Positions 1 through 11,316 of a DNA stretch of 64,000 bases are shown here, piece after piece (positions within the stretch are counted from its first letter, which is position 1; each line of letters opens with the position of its first letter). The stretch comes from Leucocoprinus leucothites. Taxonomy: Eukaryota; Basidiomycota; Agaricomycetes; Agaricales; Agaricaceae. The DNA is taken from positions 124,001 to 188,000 of the forward strand of contig JAACJO010000035.1 in assembly GCA_013368445.1 (NCBI GenBank), read 5' to 3'. A model generated the notes under the pieces. It was not told where the DNA came from. It ran no database searches and saw nothing but the letters and a program-made list of their open reading frames with translations. A program made the translations under genes and the position numbers.

Positions 1-390
1 TATTTCTTCCCTCAAATTAGCATACTCCATCATTAACTCCATATGTACTGACCTCAGACTAGTCATCAAACATGACAAATCTGAGGTTTTCCACTTCTCT
101 TGTCACTACAACAATTCTAATCCCCCACTTGACCTATCTGATGTTGGTGGCCCCCTCTTTCACCCAAAATGCTTCTGGCGATACCTTAGTTTCTATTTCA
201 ACTACTGACTCTTGTTTCAAGAGCATGTTCAATATTACTCTACCAAAGCATTATCCACAGTGAAAGCTATGGGTATGCTAGGTAACTCAACCCAAGGACT
301 TCTCCCTCTCCAAAAATGACTCCTATATAGGTCATGCGTTGTCCCTGTGGCAATGTATGGCTATCAACTATGGTACTATGAGGGCACTCA
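1..390 (+). pseudogene. LINE A fragment: reverse transcriptase C-terminal part
   Basis: This is the end of a plus-strand non-LTR retrotransposon reverse transcriptase, cut by the window edge. Read with frame changes it gives HDKSEVFHFS, then SNPPLDLSDVGGP and KALSTVKAMGMLGNST, which match the intact-frame equivalent in LINE B (minus strand, about 4236-4470). In-frame breaks show it is dead. The element is interrupted after position 403 by a reverse-oriented LINE and resumes at 1214. The 13-bp word TAACAAGGTGCTT flanks that insert at 391-403 and 1214-1226, and reading across the gap restores the order seen in LINE B. It would have encoded the RT that copies the LINE RNA at a nicked target. Confidence 0.85.
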
Positions 391-403
391 TAACAAGGTG
401 CTT

Positions 404-1213
404 TTTTTTTTAAAAAAAATCAATGAATTTATATACCGGTGCTTGATTGCAGTCCGCTTTTCAACTAAATACAAACAGGTGGTACACTAGGGCAAGCCGG
501 GGTACACAAAGCAGTCGAAGACCGCTTAAGACAAAGACTATATACAATTAGTCCAGTAAAATAGGGAAGACTTGAGAGAGACTATAGTATGAGGTGTCAT
601 ACACAGAGATTGGACTCAAGTGAAAATAAAATAGAAGAGATGAAAGAGTATAGTTCACCTTCATTTGGTTTGGCGGGCACAGGGGCTTGAAGTGGTGGTG
701 GATGTGTATCTTGATTGGTAAAAGCAAAAGCAGCTGGGTTCTTTTTTAAGAACTCGACAAGGAACTCGTATTGAGGAAAGGCGCATTGCACCCATTGAGT
801 GCGGATGGAATATAGGGGGCAATAGCACAGGATATGATGTCGTGTTTCAAGGCAATGGCCACAAAGACAGGATATAGGCTTGAGGGGAAAGAATCTCTCA
901 TGATAAGCCCTGATTGGAGCATGATTGAGGATAGCATGAGTCATGCATGCATATAATGATGGCAATTCATTTGCTAGAGGAAGCCAGGTACCCCCTTTGA
1001 CATAAGAGGAGATGAGAAACTTGCGATTCTTTTTTGAAAGAAGGAAACCGTTGCTGCAGTACTTCTTCTTCCAGAATGTAGACTCCCATGATTTCTGGCA
1101 GTCATTGGTGACTTTGCGTCACAAGAAGTTGAGGGTGGCACCCATATGGGGAGGGGCATGGATACGTGTGGAAGTGACATCATTGTGAACTTTAAGGTGG
1201 GGCTTCCAACTTG
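404..1213 (-). mobile_element. 5'-truncated LINE copy inserted in LINE A
   Basis: A minus-strand LINE 3' end, about 0.8 kb. It starts on the plus strand with T/A homopolymers and the complement of the family tail (TAAATTCATTGA). On the minus strand, 965-597 encodes the post-RNase H region: CLCGHCLETRHHILCYC, a CCHC-like knuckle, then an ORF end in LCV. The stretch 1231-974 continues the same protein in another frame, so a frameshift is present. A 13-bp target-site duplication TAACAAGGTGCTT (391-403, 1214-1226) and the 5' truncation are the standard signs of target-primed reverse transcription. Confidence 0.9.
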
Positions 1214-2471
1214 TAACAAGGTGCTTCTCAAGTCCTTATCCTCTATGCAAAGGCATGTGGCTCTTTGGATTACTGGTGCCTTCTACACTTCTCCATCTGG
1301 TGGCGTTGAAAGTATTGCTGGACTTATTCCTATCCATCTTCATCTTCGTAAACTAGCTATTTGTTTGTCATATCAAGTCTCTACTTTACCTTCAAATCAT
1401 ACATTACACTCTCTTTTATCTGATCATTTCTCTCTTAATCCTTCCCCCCATCCCCAATTGCTTTGCCTTCTCACCATGGCCAAAAAAGCTAAAGTCAAAG
1501 GCCCCATCATTGATGTAGATAATTCTCTTTCTCATCTCTCTAATTCTTTCTCTCCCTTTGCTCCTGAATCCAAGCCTGGATCTCACCTCATGGACATCTT
1601 TTCTGATTCCATTCACTTTCATCCTTGTAACCACTCAGACAAACATGATATGTACAAACATGTATCTTCCCTCGATTTTGTTTTCTCTTCTTCTTCTGAT
1701 TGTACTTGTATATCAGTTGTTACTGACACTTCTGTTCCACTTGTAGGTTCCCTTCAGGCGGTTTCAGTGGCACATTTATATTGCAGCGGATGACAAGTGT
1801 CCCATGCAAAACAGGCAAGTGGCTGGGCATCTTCCACAGATGCTGCACTCTACTCTATTTGCATTGGAATCGCCAAGGCCATCTCTCTCCAGTGTGACCA
1901 TATCATCCTCATCACTGACTGTCTTCCAGCAGCCAAACTGGCAGTTGATCCTTCCATTCACTCGAGTCAGTCACACTCTATCCAAGTCTGCTGACTCCTA
2001 TCCAACTGGCTTACAGCCAAACCATCCTGCTCCATCTACTTCTGGGATGTCCCATCCAAGTGGCATTGGAAGCCCCACCTCAAAGTCCACAATGACGTCA
2101 CTACCACACATATCCACACCCCTCCCCACACAAGTGCCACTCTCGACATCTTGTGACGCAAAGCCACCAATGACTGCCAGATATACTGGGAGTCTACATT
2201 TTGAAAGAAGAAGTACTGCAGCAATGGTTTCCTTCTTTCAAAGAAAAATCACAAGTTCCTCATCCCCACATATGTCAAGGGGGGCACTTGGCTTCCTCTA
2301 GCCAATGAGTCACCATTGTTATGCACTCGCATGACTCGAGCTATTCTAAATCACACTCCAATTGGTGCTTATTGTGAGAGGTTCTTTCCCCTCAAACCTG
2401 TATCCTGTCACTGTGGCCATCACTTGGAATCATGACATCATATTCTGTGTTATTGCCCCTTTTATCCCATC
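1214..2471 (+). pseudogene. LINE A: RT thumb to RNase H
   Basis: Continuation of LINE A. Residues such as SLSSMQRHVALWITGAF and the long linker KAKVKGPIIDVDNSLSHLS match LINE B. RNase H signatures follow: a TD(T/A)S aspartate, the helix with SSTDAALYSICIGIAKAI, and ILITDC. Frames shift near 1795 and 2000, and several CGA codons read TGA, so no intact protein remains. At 2471 a full-length LINE B in the opposite direction splits the gene. The duplicated word beginning ATTGCCCC and ending ATCCCATC lies at 2452-2471 and 10015-10033, and LINE A resumes there. Confidence 0.85.
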
Positions 2472-2673
2472 TTTTTTTTTTTTTTTTTTTTAAATCAATG
2501 AATTTATATAGTGGTGCTCGATCGCAGTCCGCTTTCAACTAAATATTACACACAGACAGTACACTACAACAAGCTGGGGTACACAAAGCGGTCAAAGACC
2601 GCTTAAGACAGAGACTATACATGATTAGTCCAGCAACATAGAAAAGACTCAATAGAGACTATTGAACAAGGTG

Positions 2674-5600
2674 TCATACACAGAGATCGGACTCAAAGGA
2701 AAAGAGAAGAGATGAAATGAAAGAGTATAGTTCACCTTCATTTGGTTCGGCGGGCACAGGAGCTTGAGGTGGCGGTGGACGTGTGTTATGATTGTTGAAG
2801 GCAAAAGCGGCCGGGTTCTTTTTCAAGAACTCGATGAGGAACTCGTACTGAGGGAAAGCGCATTGCACCCATTGAGTGCGGAAGGGATAAAGGGGGCAGT
2901 AACACAGGATATGATGTTGTGTTTCCAGGTGATGGCCACAATGACAGGACTTGAGTTCAAGGGGGAAGAACCTCTCGTGATAAGCTCCAATAGGAGCATG
3001 GTTGAGTATGGCATGGATCATGCATGCGCATAGTGATGGTGACTCATTGGCTAAGGGAAGCCAGGTACCCCCTTTGATGTAGGTGGGGATGAGGAATTTA
3101 CGGTTCTTTTTTGAAAGAAGGAAACTACTGCCACAGTACTTCTTCTTCCAGAATGTGGATTCCCAGGATTTCTGGCAGTCATTGGTGACCTTGCATTGCA
3201 AGAAGTCAAGAGTAGCACCTAAGTGATGAGGAGCATGTATACGTGTGGAGGTGACGTCATTATGGACTTTAAGGTGGGGCTTCCATTGCCATTTGGAAGG
3301 GACGTCCCAGAAGTCGATAGAGCGAGAAGGTTTGGCCGTGAGCCAATCGGATAAAAGTCGGCAGACTTGGATGGATTGTGATTGACTTGAATGGATAGAG
3401 GGATTGACTGCCAGTATAGCTGCTGGGAGACAGTCAGTGATGAGGATGATGTGATTGCACTGGAGGGAAATGGCCTTGGCAATGCCAATACAAATGGAAT
3501 AAAGCTCGGTGTCAGTAGACGACACCCGACCGCTAGCCTGTTTGCATGGGACACTTGTCGTCCACCGTGATATATGTGTGCCACCGAAACTGCCTGAAGG
3601 GAACCTACAAGTGGAACAGAAGCATCAGTAACAACCGAAATACAATTACGATTGGAAGAGGAAGAGGAGAAAACAGAATCAAGAGCCGATACATGTTTAT
3701 ACATTTCATGTTTATCCGAGTGATTACAAGGATGAAAGTGAATAGAATCAGAAAAAATGTCCATGAGACGAGACCCAGGCTTGGATTCAGGAGTGAATGG
3801 AGAAAAGGATTCAGAAAGATGAGAAAGAGAACTATCTACATCAATAAGAGGGCCTTTGACTTTAGCTTTTTTGGCCAGAGTAAGAAGGCGAAGCGATTGG
3901 GAATGAGGGGGAGCATTAAGAGAGAAATGATCAGATAAAAGGGAATGTAACGCATGATTAGAGGGTAAAGTAGAGACTCGGTACGAAGAACAAATAGCTA
4001 ATTTATAAAGATGGAGGTGAATTGGGATAAGTCCAGCAATACTTTCGGTGCTGCCTGAAGGGGAAGTGCGGAAGGCACCTGTAATCCAAAGAGCAGCACA
4101 CCTCTGCATAGATGATAGGGATTTGAGAAGTGCCTTGTTACGAGCACCCTCAAAGTACCAGAGTCAGAAGCCATATGTAGCCACAGGGACAATGCATGAC
4201 CTATAGAGCAGGCATTTCTGTAAAGGGAGGAGGCCTCAGGTGGAGTTGCCTAGCATACCCATAGCTTTCACCGTGGATAGTGCTTTGGTAGAATAGTATC
4301 GAACATGTTCTTGAAATGAGAGTCGGCGATCGAAATAAAAGCCCAGGTATCGCCAGACGTGTTTGGGATGCAAGAGAGGGCTGCCGACATCAGATAAATC
4401 AAGGGGGGGATTAGAGTCGTTATGATGTCGGGAGAAGTGAAAGACCTCAGATTTGTCATGTTCGACGACAAGTCCAAGATCGGTGCAGATGGAGTTAATA
4501 ATGGAATAGGCTAATTTGAGGGAAGAAATAGTGTCAGTATAGTTCTTCACTTGAGATATACAAAGCCCATCATCGACAAAGGATAAAAGGGAAGAGGGAA
4601 TAGACTGTAAGCGAGCATGTTGGTCAAACATGAACATGAGGGGCGCTAAATAGAGCACGGATAGTATGGGGGATAAAGCGGAACCTTGCCCTACGCCAAC
4701 ATCCGCATCATGGGCATCAGATAGGAATGTGTTCCACATGAACTGGGTGGAATGACCTATAAGGTAATGTGAAAAGAAGTTCATGAGTTCTGGGGCAAAC
4801 CCCTGGCATCGTAGGATGTTAGTGAGAATTTCGTGGTTTAGGGATGGGAAGAATTGGGTGATATCAAAAGCACAAACACTAGTGATCATACCTTGGCCCA
4901 TCTGGCCCGAATAATGTGGGTGAGGAATACTCCTGCATCCTCTGTAGATCGTTGGATTACTCCACCCATTTGATTGGGATGAAGAACTTCTAGAGATACC
5001 GCTTCATACTGCATGCGTCGCATGATCATCTTCTCGATTAGTTTTCCTAAAGTGTTTAGTAGGACAATAGGATGAAACACTTTTGGGGTATCATAGGCCG
5101 GTTTATTTGGCTTGGGAATGATGATAGAGACCAAGTCTTTGAAGTGACTCGGCCAATGAGATAGACATACACACGCATTAGCAATGAGTAATATGTTTTT
5201 GAGGCACTCGTTGTGTGCTACGATAGACTTCAAATGTTTCCAGGAGACATGATCAGGCCCAGGTGCTGAAGAATTAGTGCAAGAAGAGAGAGATTCAGAT
5301 AGTTCGAGAGTGGAGAAATTAGCCCAAGAACGGGGGGGAAAGGATTTCATCTCATTCAGAATGTTGGGGCTTACTGGACGACCGGATGCTGAATTGTATG
5401 ACAAATGGAGTGCATTCCATAAATCCGGAAGATCATTACAAGGTCGTCCTTGATATCGAATACCCTCAATGGCAGGGAGTTTGCATTGTTTGACCCATTC
5501 CATAAGATCCCAGGGTCGCTTGTTGGTCGATGTGATTTCATGGATGCACGCATCAAAGAAAGAACGTTTGGCAGCTCGAGTAGCTGCTCTGAATGCCCGC

Positions 5601-6625
5601 CAGTCTTTTCGATCCTTTGTTCTCCTGTAAGTAAGAAGAGTCTCAGAGCAGTGGGGGGACCACCATTCCTTCGACCAGTTAGTAATCCATACAATTTTAG
5701 AATTAATATTCCAAGATTCAGAAAAGATATGAGAAATAGAGTTAGAAATATTGTTCAGACAAGAAATAGAATGAATGTTTGAACAATCAAGAGCCGCTAA
5801 ATGCTCAGAGACTTGAGAAATAAAAGCTGTCTCTTCATTGCTATCTTTTGGCAGTACGCATTTTTTATAATTAATATAATCTGGGCGAATTGGGAGATCC
5901 ATAATCAATGGAGCGTGATCCGAAGGAAGTCTCGAATTGGTGTCGATGATATGGGAAATAGAATTATTTGCACAGAAGATGAGATCAATAACTGAATTGT
6001 CATGACTTTTGATAGGGGAGAAATGGGTTGGAAAGAACACGGTCAGTATTGACCTATTGAGATTGTAACACTCTACTAACTCCGTTAGAGTTATCACAGA
6101 TTGGGGTACATGGGAGGTTGAGGGATCCCATTCTGGAGAATGACAATTGAAGTCGCCTCCCATATACACAATATTAGGGATGTCAATGAAGTTTGTCGAA
6201 AGAAAGTTAATCGCTAATAACGACAAGTCAGAATAGATGTTAAGTAAGTGGATATAGTTACCCTGGTTAAATAATCCCAAGATTTGTATATCCCAATGGT
6301 TAACCCATTCCTGTCAAAGGATGGGTCTCATACGAATAAGACGCCTGTGGACATAGGTCATAGTACAGGGTTGGGGGTCGTTAGGCTTGGTAGGGCGAAC
6401 CATACACAGCCACTCAGGATGAATAGGGGCACCTATGACATCATCCCCTTCAGGGTTAGTTGTAGAAGGCGCTTTATGAATGTGGTTCCAAGGGGGTTCC
6501 TGTATAAAAATTATATGAAAGTCCAGCTTTTTGGATTCAAGGAGAGTGTCAATCAGGGGGTAAGATCGTCCCACGTTTTGCGAATAGATACAAACAGAGG
6601 AAATCTGATTATTCTTACCAGACAT
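2674..6625 (-). pseudogene. LINE B ORF2: APE endonuclease, reverse transcriptase, RNase H
   Basis: Polyprotein that nicks the target, copies RNA and removes RNA. The start is MSGKNNQISS at 6625, two bases after the ORF1 stop. Endonuclease motifs: FIQEPPW, GGDFNCHSPEWD, DLIFC and SDHAPL. RT motifs: SAPGPDHVSWKHLK, IVLLNTLGKLIEKM, FDITQFFPSLNH, GQGSALSPILS and the catalytic FVDDGL. RNase H: VVTDASVP, TELYSICIG and ILITDC, then a CHCGHHLETQHHILCYC knuckle. Breaks: TGA after RMRPIL (about 6312), a one-base deletion at about 4888, TGA after GNST (about 4234), and a one-base deletion at about 3545 that splits RNase H. LINE A has the longer A-run at that last site, which shows the deletion directly. 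Confidence 0.92.
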
Positions 6626-6627
6626 AT

Positions 6628-9600
6628 TTAAACTGCAACTCCACCACCGGAGCGATTGGAATTGGCATGGACAGCACATGCAGTACGTGACTCAGCAGCT
6701 TTGTTAGAGTGCCAGGTCCGGTCGAACCTGTTCCTCCAGAATGGACATTTAGTATCATTTGCATGATGATTGCCTTTACAGTTAAGGCACTTGAAGTTCT
6801 CGAGGTGAGGACATGGGACACCATCAGGAGTGGTGTTACGAGGGGGATTGGATTTGGGATTGGCCTTGCAACACCAGGCCATGGATCGATGATTCTCAAC
6901 ACAGTGAGGGCCACCACAAATTTGACAGTGCGCACCGAGGGCACGACATGCATGAGTGGGATGACCCCACTGCCAGCAGTTCCTACACTGTGCAACACCG
7001 GGATGCATACTTGTAGCACGAATAGTCCTGATATGTCAGCCAAAATTGATAGTATGGTTAACCAATGTCTTGGCTTTGGTACCATTCTGAGAATCCCAGA
7101 TATCAAACCATACAACCACTGTGTCCGATTTTGGGGAGGCTTTCATAATGCGAGGGCAAGCGGCAAGAATGACATTTTTGAAAAGTGATGACTGGCCAAG
7201 GGCTTGTTCAACAAATGCAGGGGAGAGAGGGTTGGAGGAGTTGGCTACCCAATATGGGATGCCAATGATTTTGAGGAATGATTTGGATTGTGGGAGATGA
7301 GGCTCAATAGGGATAGCGTCTCCTAATTGCCAGGCTTTTTTCAGCCATGATTTGATGGTGTCAAGGTCGGAGGGAGTGGCAACACCCGAGGTGGCAATGG
7401 AAATGCCGTTATACGATTCGTGGACAGACTCGACATGAAGTTTAGATTGGGCGGCAGTGAGACCATGGTTACAGAATTCTGCTGCCTTATTGAAATCTTT
7501 AATATGGTCAGTGACGATATTGCCCTTGAAGGGGATGAGGACTTGACGGCGAGTAGGTCTGTGCGTAGTCATTTTGGGTTTGGCGTGCTGAGCGCTTGTG
7601 GTTGATGGTTCAGGCACCTGAGATAGGGCATTTCCAAAACCTGCCTTGTACATGGCAAGGACTTTGTTGTAAGATAATTCAGGGAATGCGAGTATCATTT
7701 CTCGCATTTTAACCCCATCAATATTGGAGGAGGAGTTAAAAGAGGAAGTCGCTGGCTGGACACTCCGTCAGGTGGCATCAGCAAATGACACATTCTTCTT
7801 GTTAAAGTGTTCCATAAGGGGTTTGGTGGATGCCTTACGGTCAGGAGGGGGAATGGGAGGCGTGTCACGAGCCGATCCTCAAGAACGGCTGACGGTTTGA
7901 ACTTGGTATTATTTTCATGAACTCCTAGCCGCTTTCACATATCGGTTACATCGGTTTTTATCGGTCTTTCGCCTTCGGACTTATTCTGACATCTTCCATG
8001 TTATGAATTCATACCGCCTTGTCGAAATTTTCTGACAACCGTTTAATAGTAAATTTTATATCTTCTAGCCTTGTAAAATTTGCGGTCTCCACTTTGATTA
8101 TTTCTCCGTTTATTACTTTGTTTGTTTTCCTTATCCGATCCTGGATTCCGCATCGTATATAAGTAGCACGACTTTGTACTTGGGTTCCTCAGTCTGATAA
8201 TCAACTTAGCGATACGCTACTTTCCTCTGCTCTCTGTTCATCCTCAGCTCTCTTATATTGTCTGAAATCCGGGTCAAGCGTCAGTAGTCGGCACAACACA
8301 TAAGTTGAGGCCACGACCCGCTCCCGTGTCCGACGACCGGCTCCTGCCTTACCTCTGTCACACCTCTGTCCAACCGGTCCTTGACGTCGGCTCCCTATCC
8401 GTAGCGTTTGCGCGCTTAACAAGGCGGCATATCAGAAGCACTCTTGGGGTTAGGTCTTAATGGCTGAGCCTGGCCATCAGAAGAAGGGTGCCCAACTGAG
8501 CACTCGAAATTTCCATTCCCATTCCTTGGAGTCACGTGATTGGAAGGTGGAGGAGGGGCCCGGGAAACATGAATAGGACCGGCAGGCTTAGAAGACATAA
8601 CGTCATTCTTTGCCTGTAGGGAGCCTGACACAGACGAAATGTCACGTGCCTTACCAGAAGATGTAACATCATTCTGGGGGAGAGGAAGGGTGCCCTCAGC
8701 GGGAGGGGCTTGGTCGATGTTCATTCGTTCGTCATCAATTCAATCTGTGGAGTTAGTTTGCCCAACAACAATGCCAGGTGGGAATAGAGGGGTAGGGATG
8801 ATGGACGGAGAAGGTTTACGCGCCTTTTTTCCCTTCCCCTTACTCTTAGGAGGAGGGGAAGAGTCCGTCATGGGGATATCGGGAGGCGGGCCATAATAGT
8901 GCCTCAGCACGTCAACGATGGTAAGTCCACTTTTGCTGTTGATGGGTAAGCAGTCCCAGCCTGTTTCAAACATAGTTGTGAGTAAGCAATAGATTGGTTC
9001 CCCCATTTGGGAAACCCTTGGATCTTTCATACCAGGCTGTAAGCCCAGTGCAGCACGATGCTTAAAGAAGTTAGTAGCATATTTAAGCACTTCAAGTGCT
9101 TTATAGGCAGCTTCACCAATGATAACAGTTTCTTTGGTGGCAGTGTTGGATGGATCCTTAAGATCTGGAAGATGTGGCAGTGCAGGTCTAGGCTCCTGCG
9201 GCTGTACAGTGACATCACCAGTGACATCAAGTGTGACGTCATTCGTATCAGATGATCTGGCAAAGAAAGTAGCCAGAGTGCCGGATGGCACAGCATTTGC
9301 TGACTCAGTGGATCCATGGATCACATGAGGCAGCCTTGAGGTGGGTGGGGGTCCAAAGAACTGATTGGTGGGTTCCCCATTTCTGAGAATCCCATCCTCT
9401 TGGTCGCCCCACGTGTCCCCATGCAAGTTCAAATTGAGAGGATCAGGGGGATTTAACTCACCTGGGAATCCCTCTCCATACGGACAGAAAGGAATAGGTG
9501 ACTTGAAGCCGTCATATGTGCTCATCAACGCAGTTCTTGAAATGGCTTTTGGTGTAGTGTCCAATCCATGACAGATGTCACGAGCATGGGCTCGCTTAGT

Positions 9601-9978
9601 ACGCAAAGAGGGAGGAGGGGGAGTTCTAAGGGAGGAATGCAACACTGCATGGGAGAGTGCAACAGGGGCAATTATAGGGGAGGGAGGGGTTGAAGATTCA
9701 GATGAGTCAGAATCGCTCTCACCACTCTCTTCTTCATCAGAACCAGCTCTGGATGGAGCGGCAGACTTGGCATTATCAAGAACAGAGTGTTTAGTCAATT
9801 TGATTGAAAGCGGGGGCGAAGACGAGCAGTCACGCTTGTACATTGAGACACGTGTTTTGGTGTTGGCAATGTTCATGGGGTCCAAAGATGGTGGAGGGGT
9901 ACCCTTAAGGTCCACCCAATGCGATGGTGCAGTCATATTGGTAGAATTCATAGTCAATGTAGTATAAAGCACTGTCAA
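6628..9978 (-). pseudogene. LINE B ORF1: gag-like RNA-binding protein with zinc knuckles
   Basis: ORF1 packages element RNA into a ribonucleoprotein. Reading from 9978, an acidic, Ser/Pro-rich N-terminal half runs to a TGA near 8737 and continues in frame (MNIDQAPPAEG) to 8422. There a solo LTR with a 5-bp duplication interrupts it. Removing the LTR restores the frame (DMPPPIPPPDRKAS), followed by a second TGA near 7769. The C-terminal half (7707-7036) is the conserved gag region. The end (7008-6628) carries cysteine clusters CRNCWQWGHPTHAC, CQICGGPH and CLNCKGNHHANDTKC. Both TGA codons sit where CGA is expected, so they look like CpG decay. ORF2 starts only a few bases after the ORF1 stop. 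Confidence 0.88.
7863..8421. repeat. Solo LTR (K-type Ty3/gypsy) inside LINE B ORF1
   Basis: 559 bp bounded by TGTCACGAGC...GCTTAACA and by the 5-bp TSD AGGCG (7858-7862, 8422-8426). It matches the 3' LTR of K1 (25200) and K2 (51139) and is in plus orientation. It retains CpG sites that read CpA or TpG in the other copies, so it is the youngest K-type LTR here. A TATA-like GTATATAAGTAG at 8155-8166 marks the likely core promoter. The internal region was lost by LTR-LTR recombination. Confidence 0.95.
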
Positions 9979-10014
9979 AGAAATTGATGATGGTGGTAAG
10001 AGGGGATGACAACA

Positions 10015-10440
10015 ATTGCCCCTTTATCCCATCCACACTTAATGGATGCAATGCGCCTTCCCTCAATATGAGTTCCTTGTTGAATTCTTGAAAAAGAACC
10101 CGGCTGCTTTTGCCTTCACTAATCATGACACATGTCCACCACCACCTCAAGCTCCTGTGCCCGCTGAACCAAATGAAGGTGAACTATATTCTTTCATCTC
10201 CTCTCTTTTATTTTCTCTTGAGTCTGATCTCTGTGTATGACACCTTGTTCTATAAGTCTCCTCCGAGTCTTCTCTATTTTACTGGACTAATTGTATATAG
10301 TCTTTGTCTAAAGCAGTCTTCAACCACTTTGTGTACCCCAGCTTGCTGTAGTGTACTGTCCATTTGTAATATTTAGATGAAAGTGGACTGTGATCAAGCA
10401 CCACTATATAAATTCATTGATTTTTTTTTTTTAAAAAAAA
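10015..10440 (+). mobile_element. LINE A 3' end and tail
   Basis: LINE A resumes after the LINE B insert. It encodes the same C-terminus as LINE B (QCAFPQYEFLVEFLKK, ending in LCV at about 10240). A 3' UTR follows, ending in TATAAATTCATTGA and T/A homopolymers at 10420-10440. The downstream base is the interrupted ORF1 of the minus-strand host element. The left junction of LINE A lies outside the window, so its TSD cannot be checked. Confidence 0.88.
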
Positions 10441-11316
10441 AGCATGGCCTTGTGGTGGAGATAAGTGATCTCACTGGCATCACCAGTGAAATCAAGAAAC
10501 AATTGGTGGCAGGTGGGTCCGGCAGTGGTCATGTGCAGCTTCTCGGCAGAGCTGGTGGTGGCAGTGGTGGCCTGATGCATCACGGCAACACAATCAGGGT
10601 CAAGGGAGGAGTTTGCCTGTGCCAGCTTGATGAGCAACACAGGTGGCACCAAAGTGCTAGACCAAGTGGCTTCTGCAAATGAGCACTGACAAGGTGCCAG
10701 AGCAGAAGTGGGGATGGGTGCCTTCATGGGCACTTGAGGGGGGCCACTAGCACATGCCTTAGGGGGTGCTTGCTTGGGTGGTATGGGGGGATGGGCTGGG
10801 GCAGGCCGCAGAGCCTTGGGTGTTTGCTTGGGTGCCTTGGGGGAGCCCACATCAATGTTATGTGGTTCCACTTTGTCTGCAGATCCATGGGTTGCCTTGT
10901 GGATGATGTGCATGTCTTTAGGAGAGGCTTCAGGCTCATTGAACTGAGCAAAGCCTTGCATGAAGGAACAAAAGGTGGTCCAGGCATGGCTGGCCTACTG
11001 TTCATCCATGGAAATGCATGCACTCCCATGCCTGCTCATCTTGAATTCATAGACAGCACTAGCAAGATAGCTAGCACATGCCTTGGCATAGTCCTCATCA
11101 AGGAGGGAATCATCAGAGAGTTCATGCATAAAGCACAAGAATTTCTTGAGGCTGTTGAAAGCCCGCTTGGCCATGGCATTGTCTCCAGGTATAGTCCTGG
11201 AGGATGACAATGGGGTGGATGGCACAATCAGGGGAGGAGTGAGAACTGGGTAGTACGTGGTACCACCAGTGATGAGAGGGGCCTTGGGACCAAAGGTCAC
11301 TGGAAGCTGAGTAGTA
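10441..11316 (-). pseudogene. ORF1-only element D, central part of ORF1
   Basis: Minus-strand gag-like coding sequence. MTFGPKAPLITGGTTYYP and the stretch starting MQGFAQFNEPEASPKD align with the intact ORF1 of element C (FVAGGTTFYP, HVVHEVTHGSA, LHHKAM). One TAG separates the two reading blocks. The 3' side is cut by LINE A at 10440 and the 5' side by element C at 11316. Across the C insert and the E insert the frame is continuous with 14992-15204 (SVPADVP, then LLAPTTQLPVT, then FGPKAP), which proves that C and E are later insertions into D. Confidence 0.88.

Larger units (their letters stand above)
2472..10014 (-). mobile_element. Full-length non-LTR retrotransposon, LINE B (ORF1 + EN/RT/RNase H)
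   Basis: A 7.5-kb minus-strand LINE with its whole layout visible. The 5' end begins near 10014 with CCCCTCTTACCACCATCATC. ORF1 (gag-like, zinc knuckles) runs 9978-6628, ORF2 (APE-type endonuclease, RT, RNase H) 6625-2674, then a 3' UTR, and a tail that reads ATTGATTT..A(n) on its own strand. It is flanked by a 19-20 bp TSD (2452-2471, 10015-10033, one indel). A 559-bp solo LTR sits inside ORF1. Domain order (knuckled ORF1, APE endonuclease, RT, RNase H) is that of the I/Tad-like superfamily. Clade-level placement would need a tree. It is inactive: several TGA stops and at least two frameshifts. Confidence 0.93.

Noticed and set aside
400..420. A transcription terminator or CRISPR-like repeat from the recurrent T/A homopolymers.
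   Set aside because: Each one sits at the 3' end of a LINE or ORF1-only element, mostly beside a TSD. They are element tails.
7036..7188. Plus-strand open frames within LINE B.
   Set aside because: They are shadows of the well-supported minus-strand ORF1.
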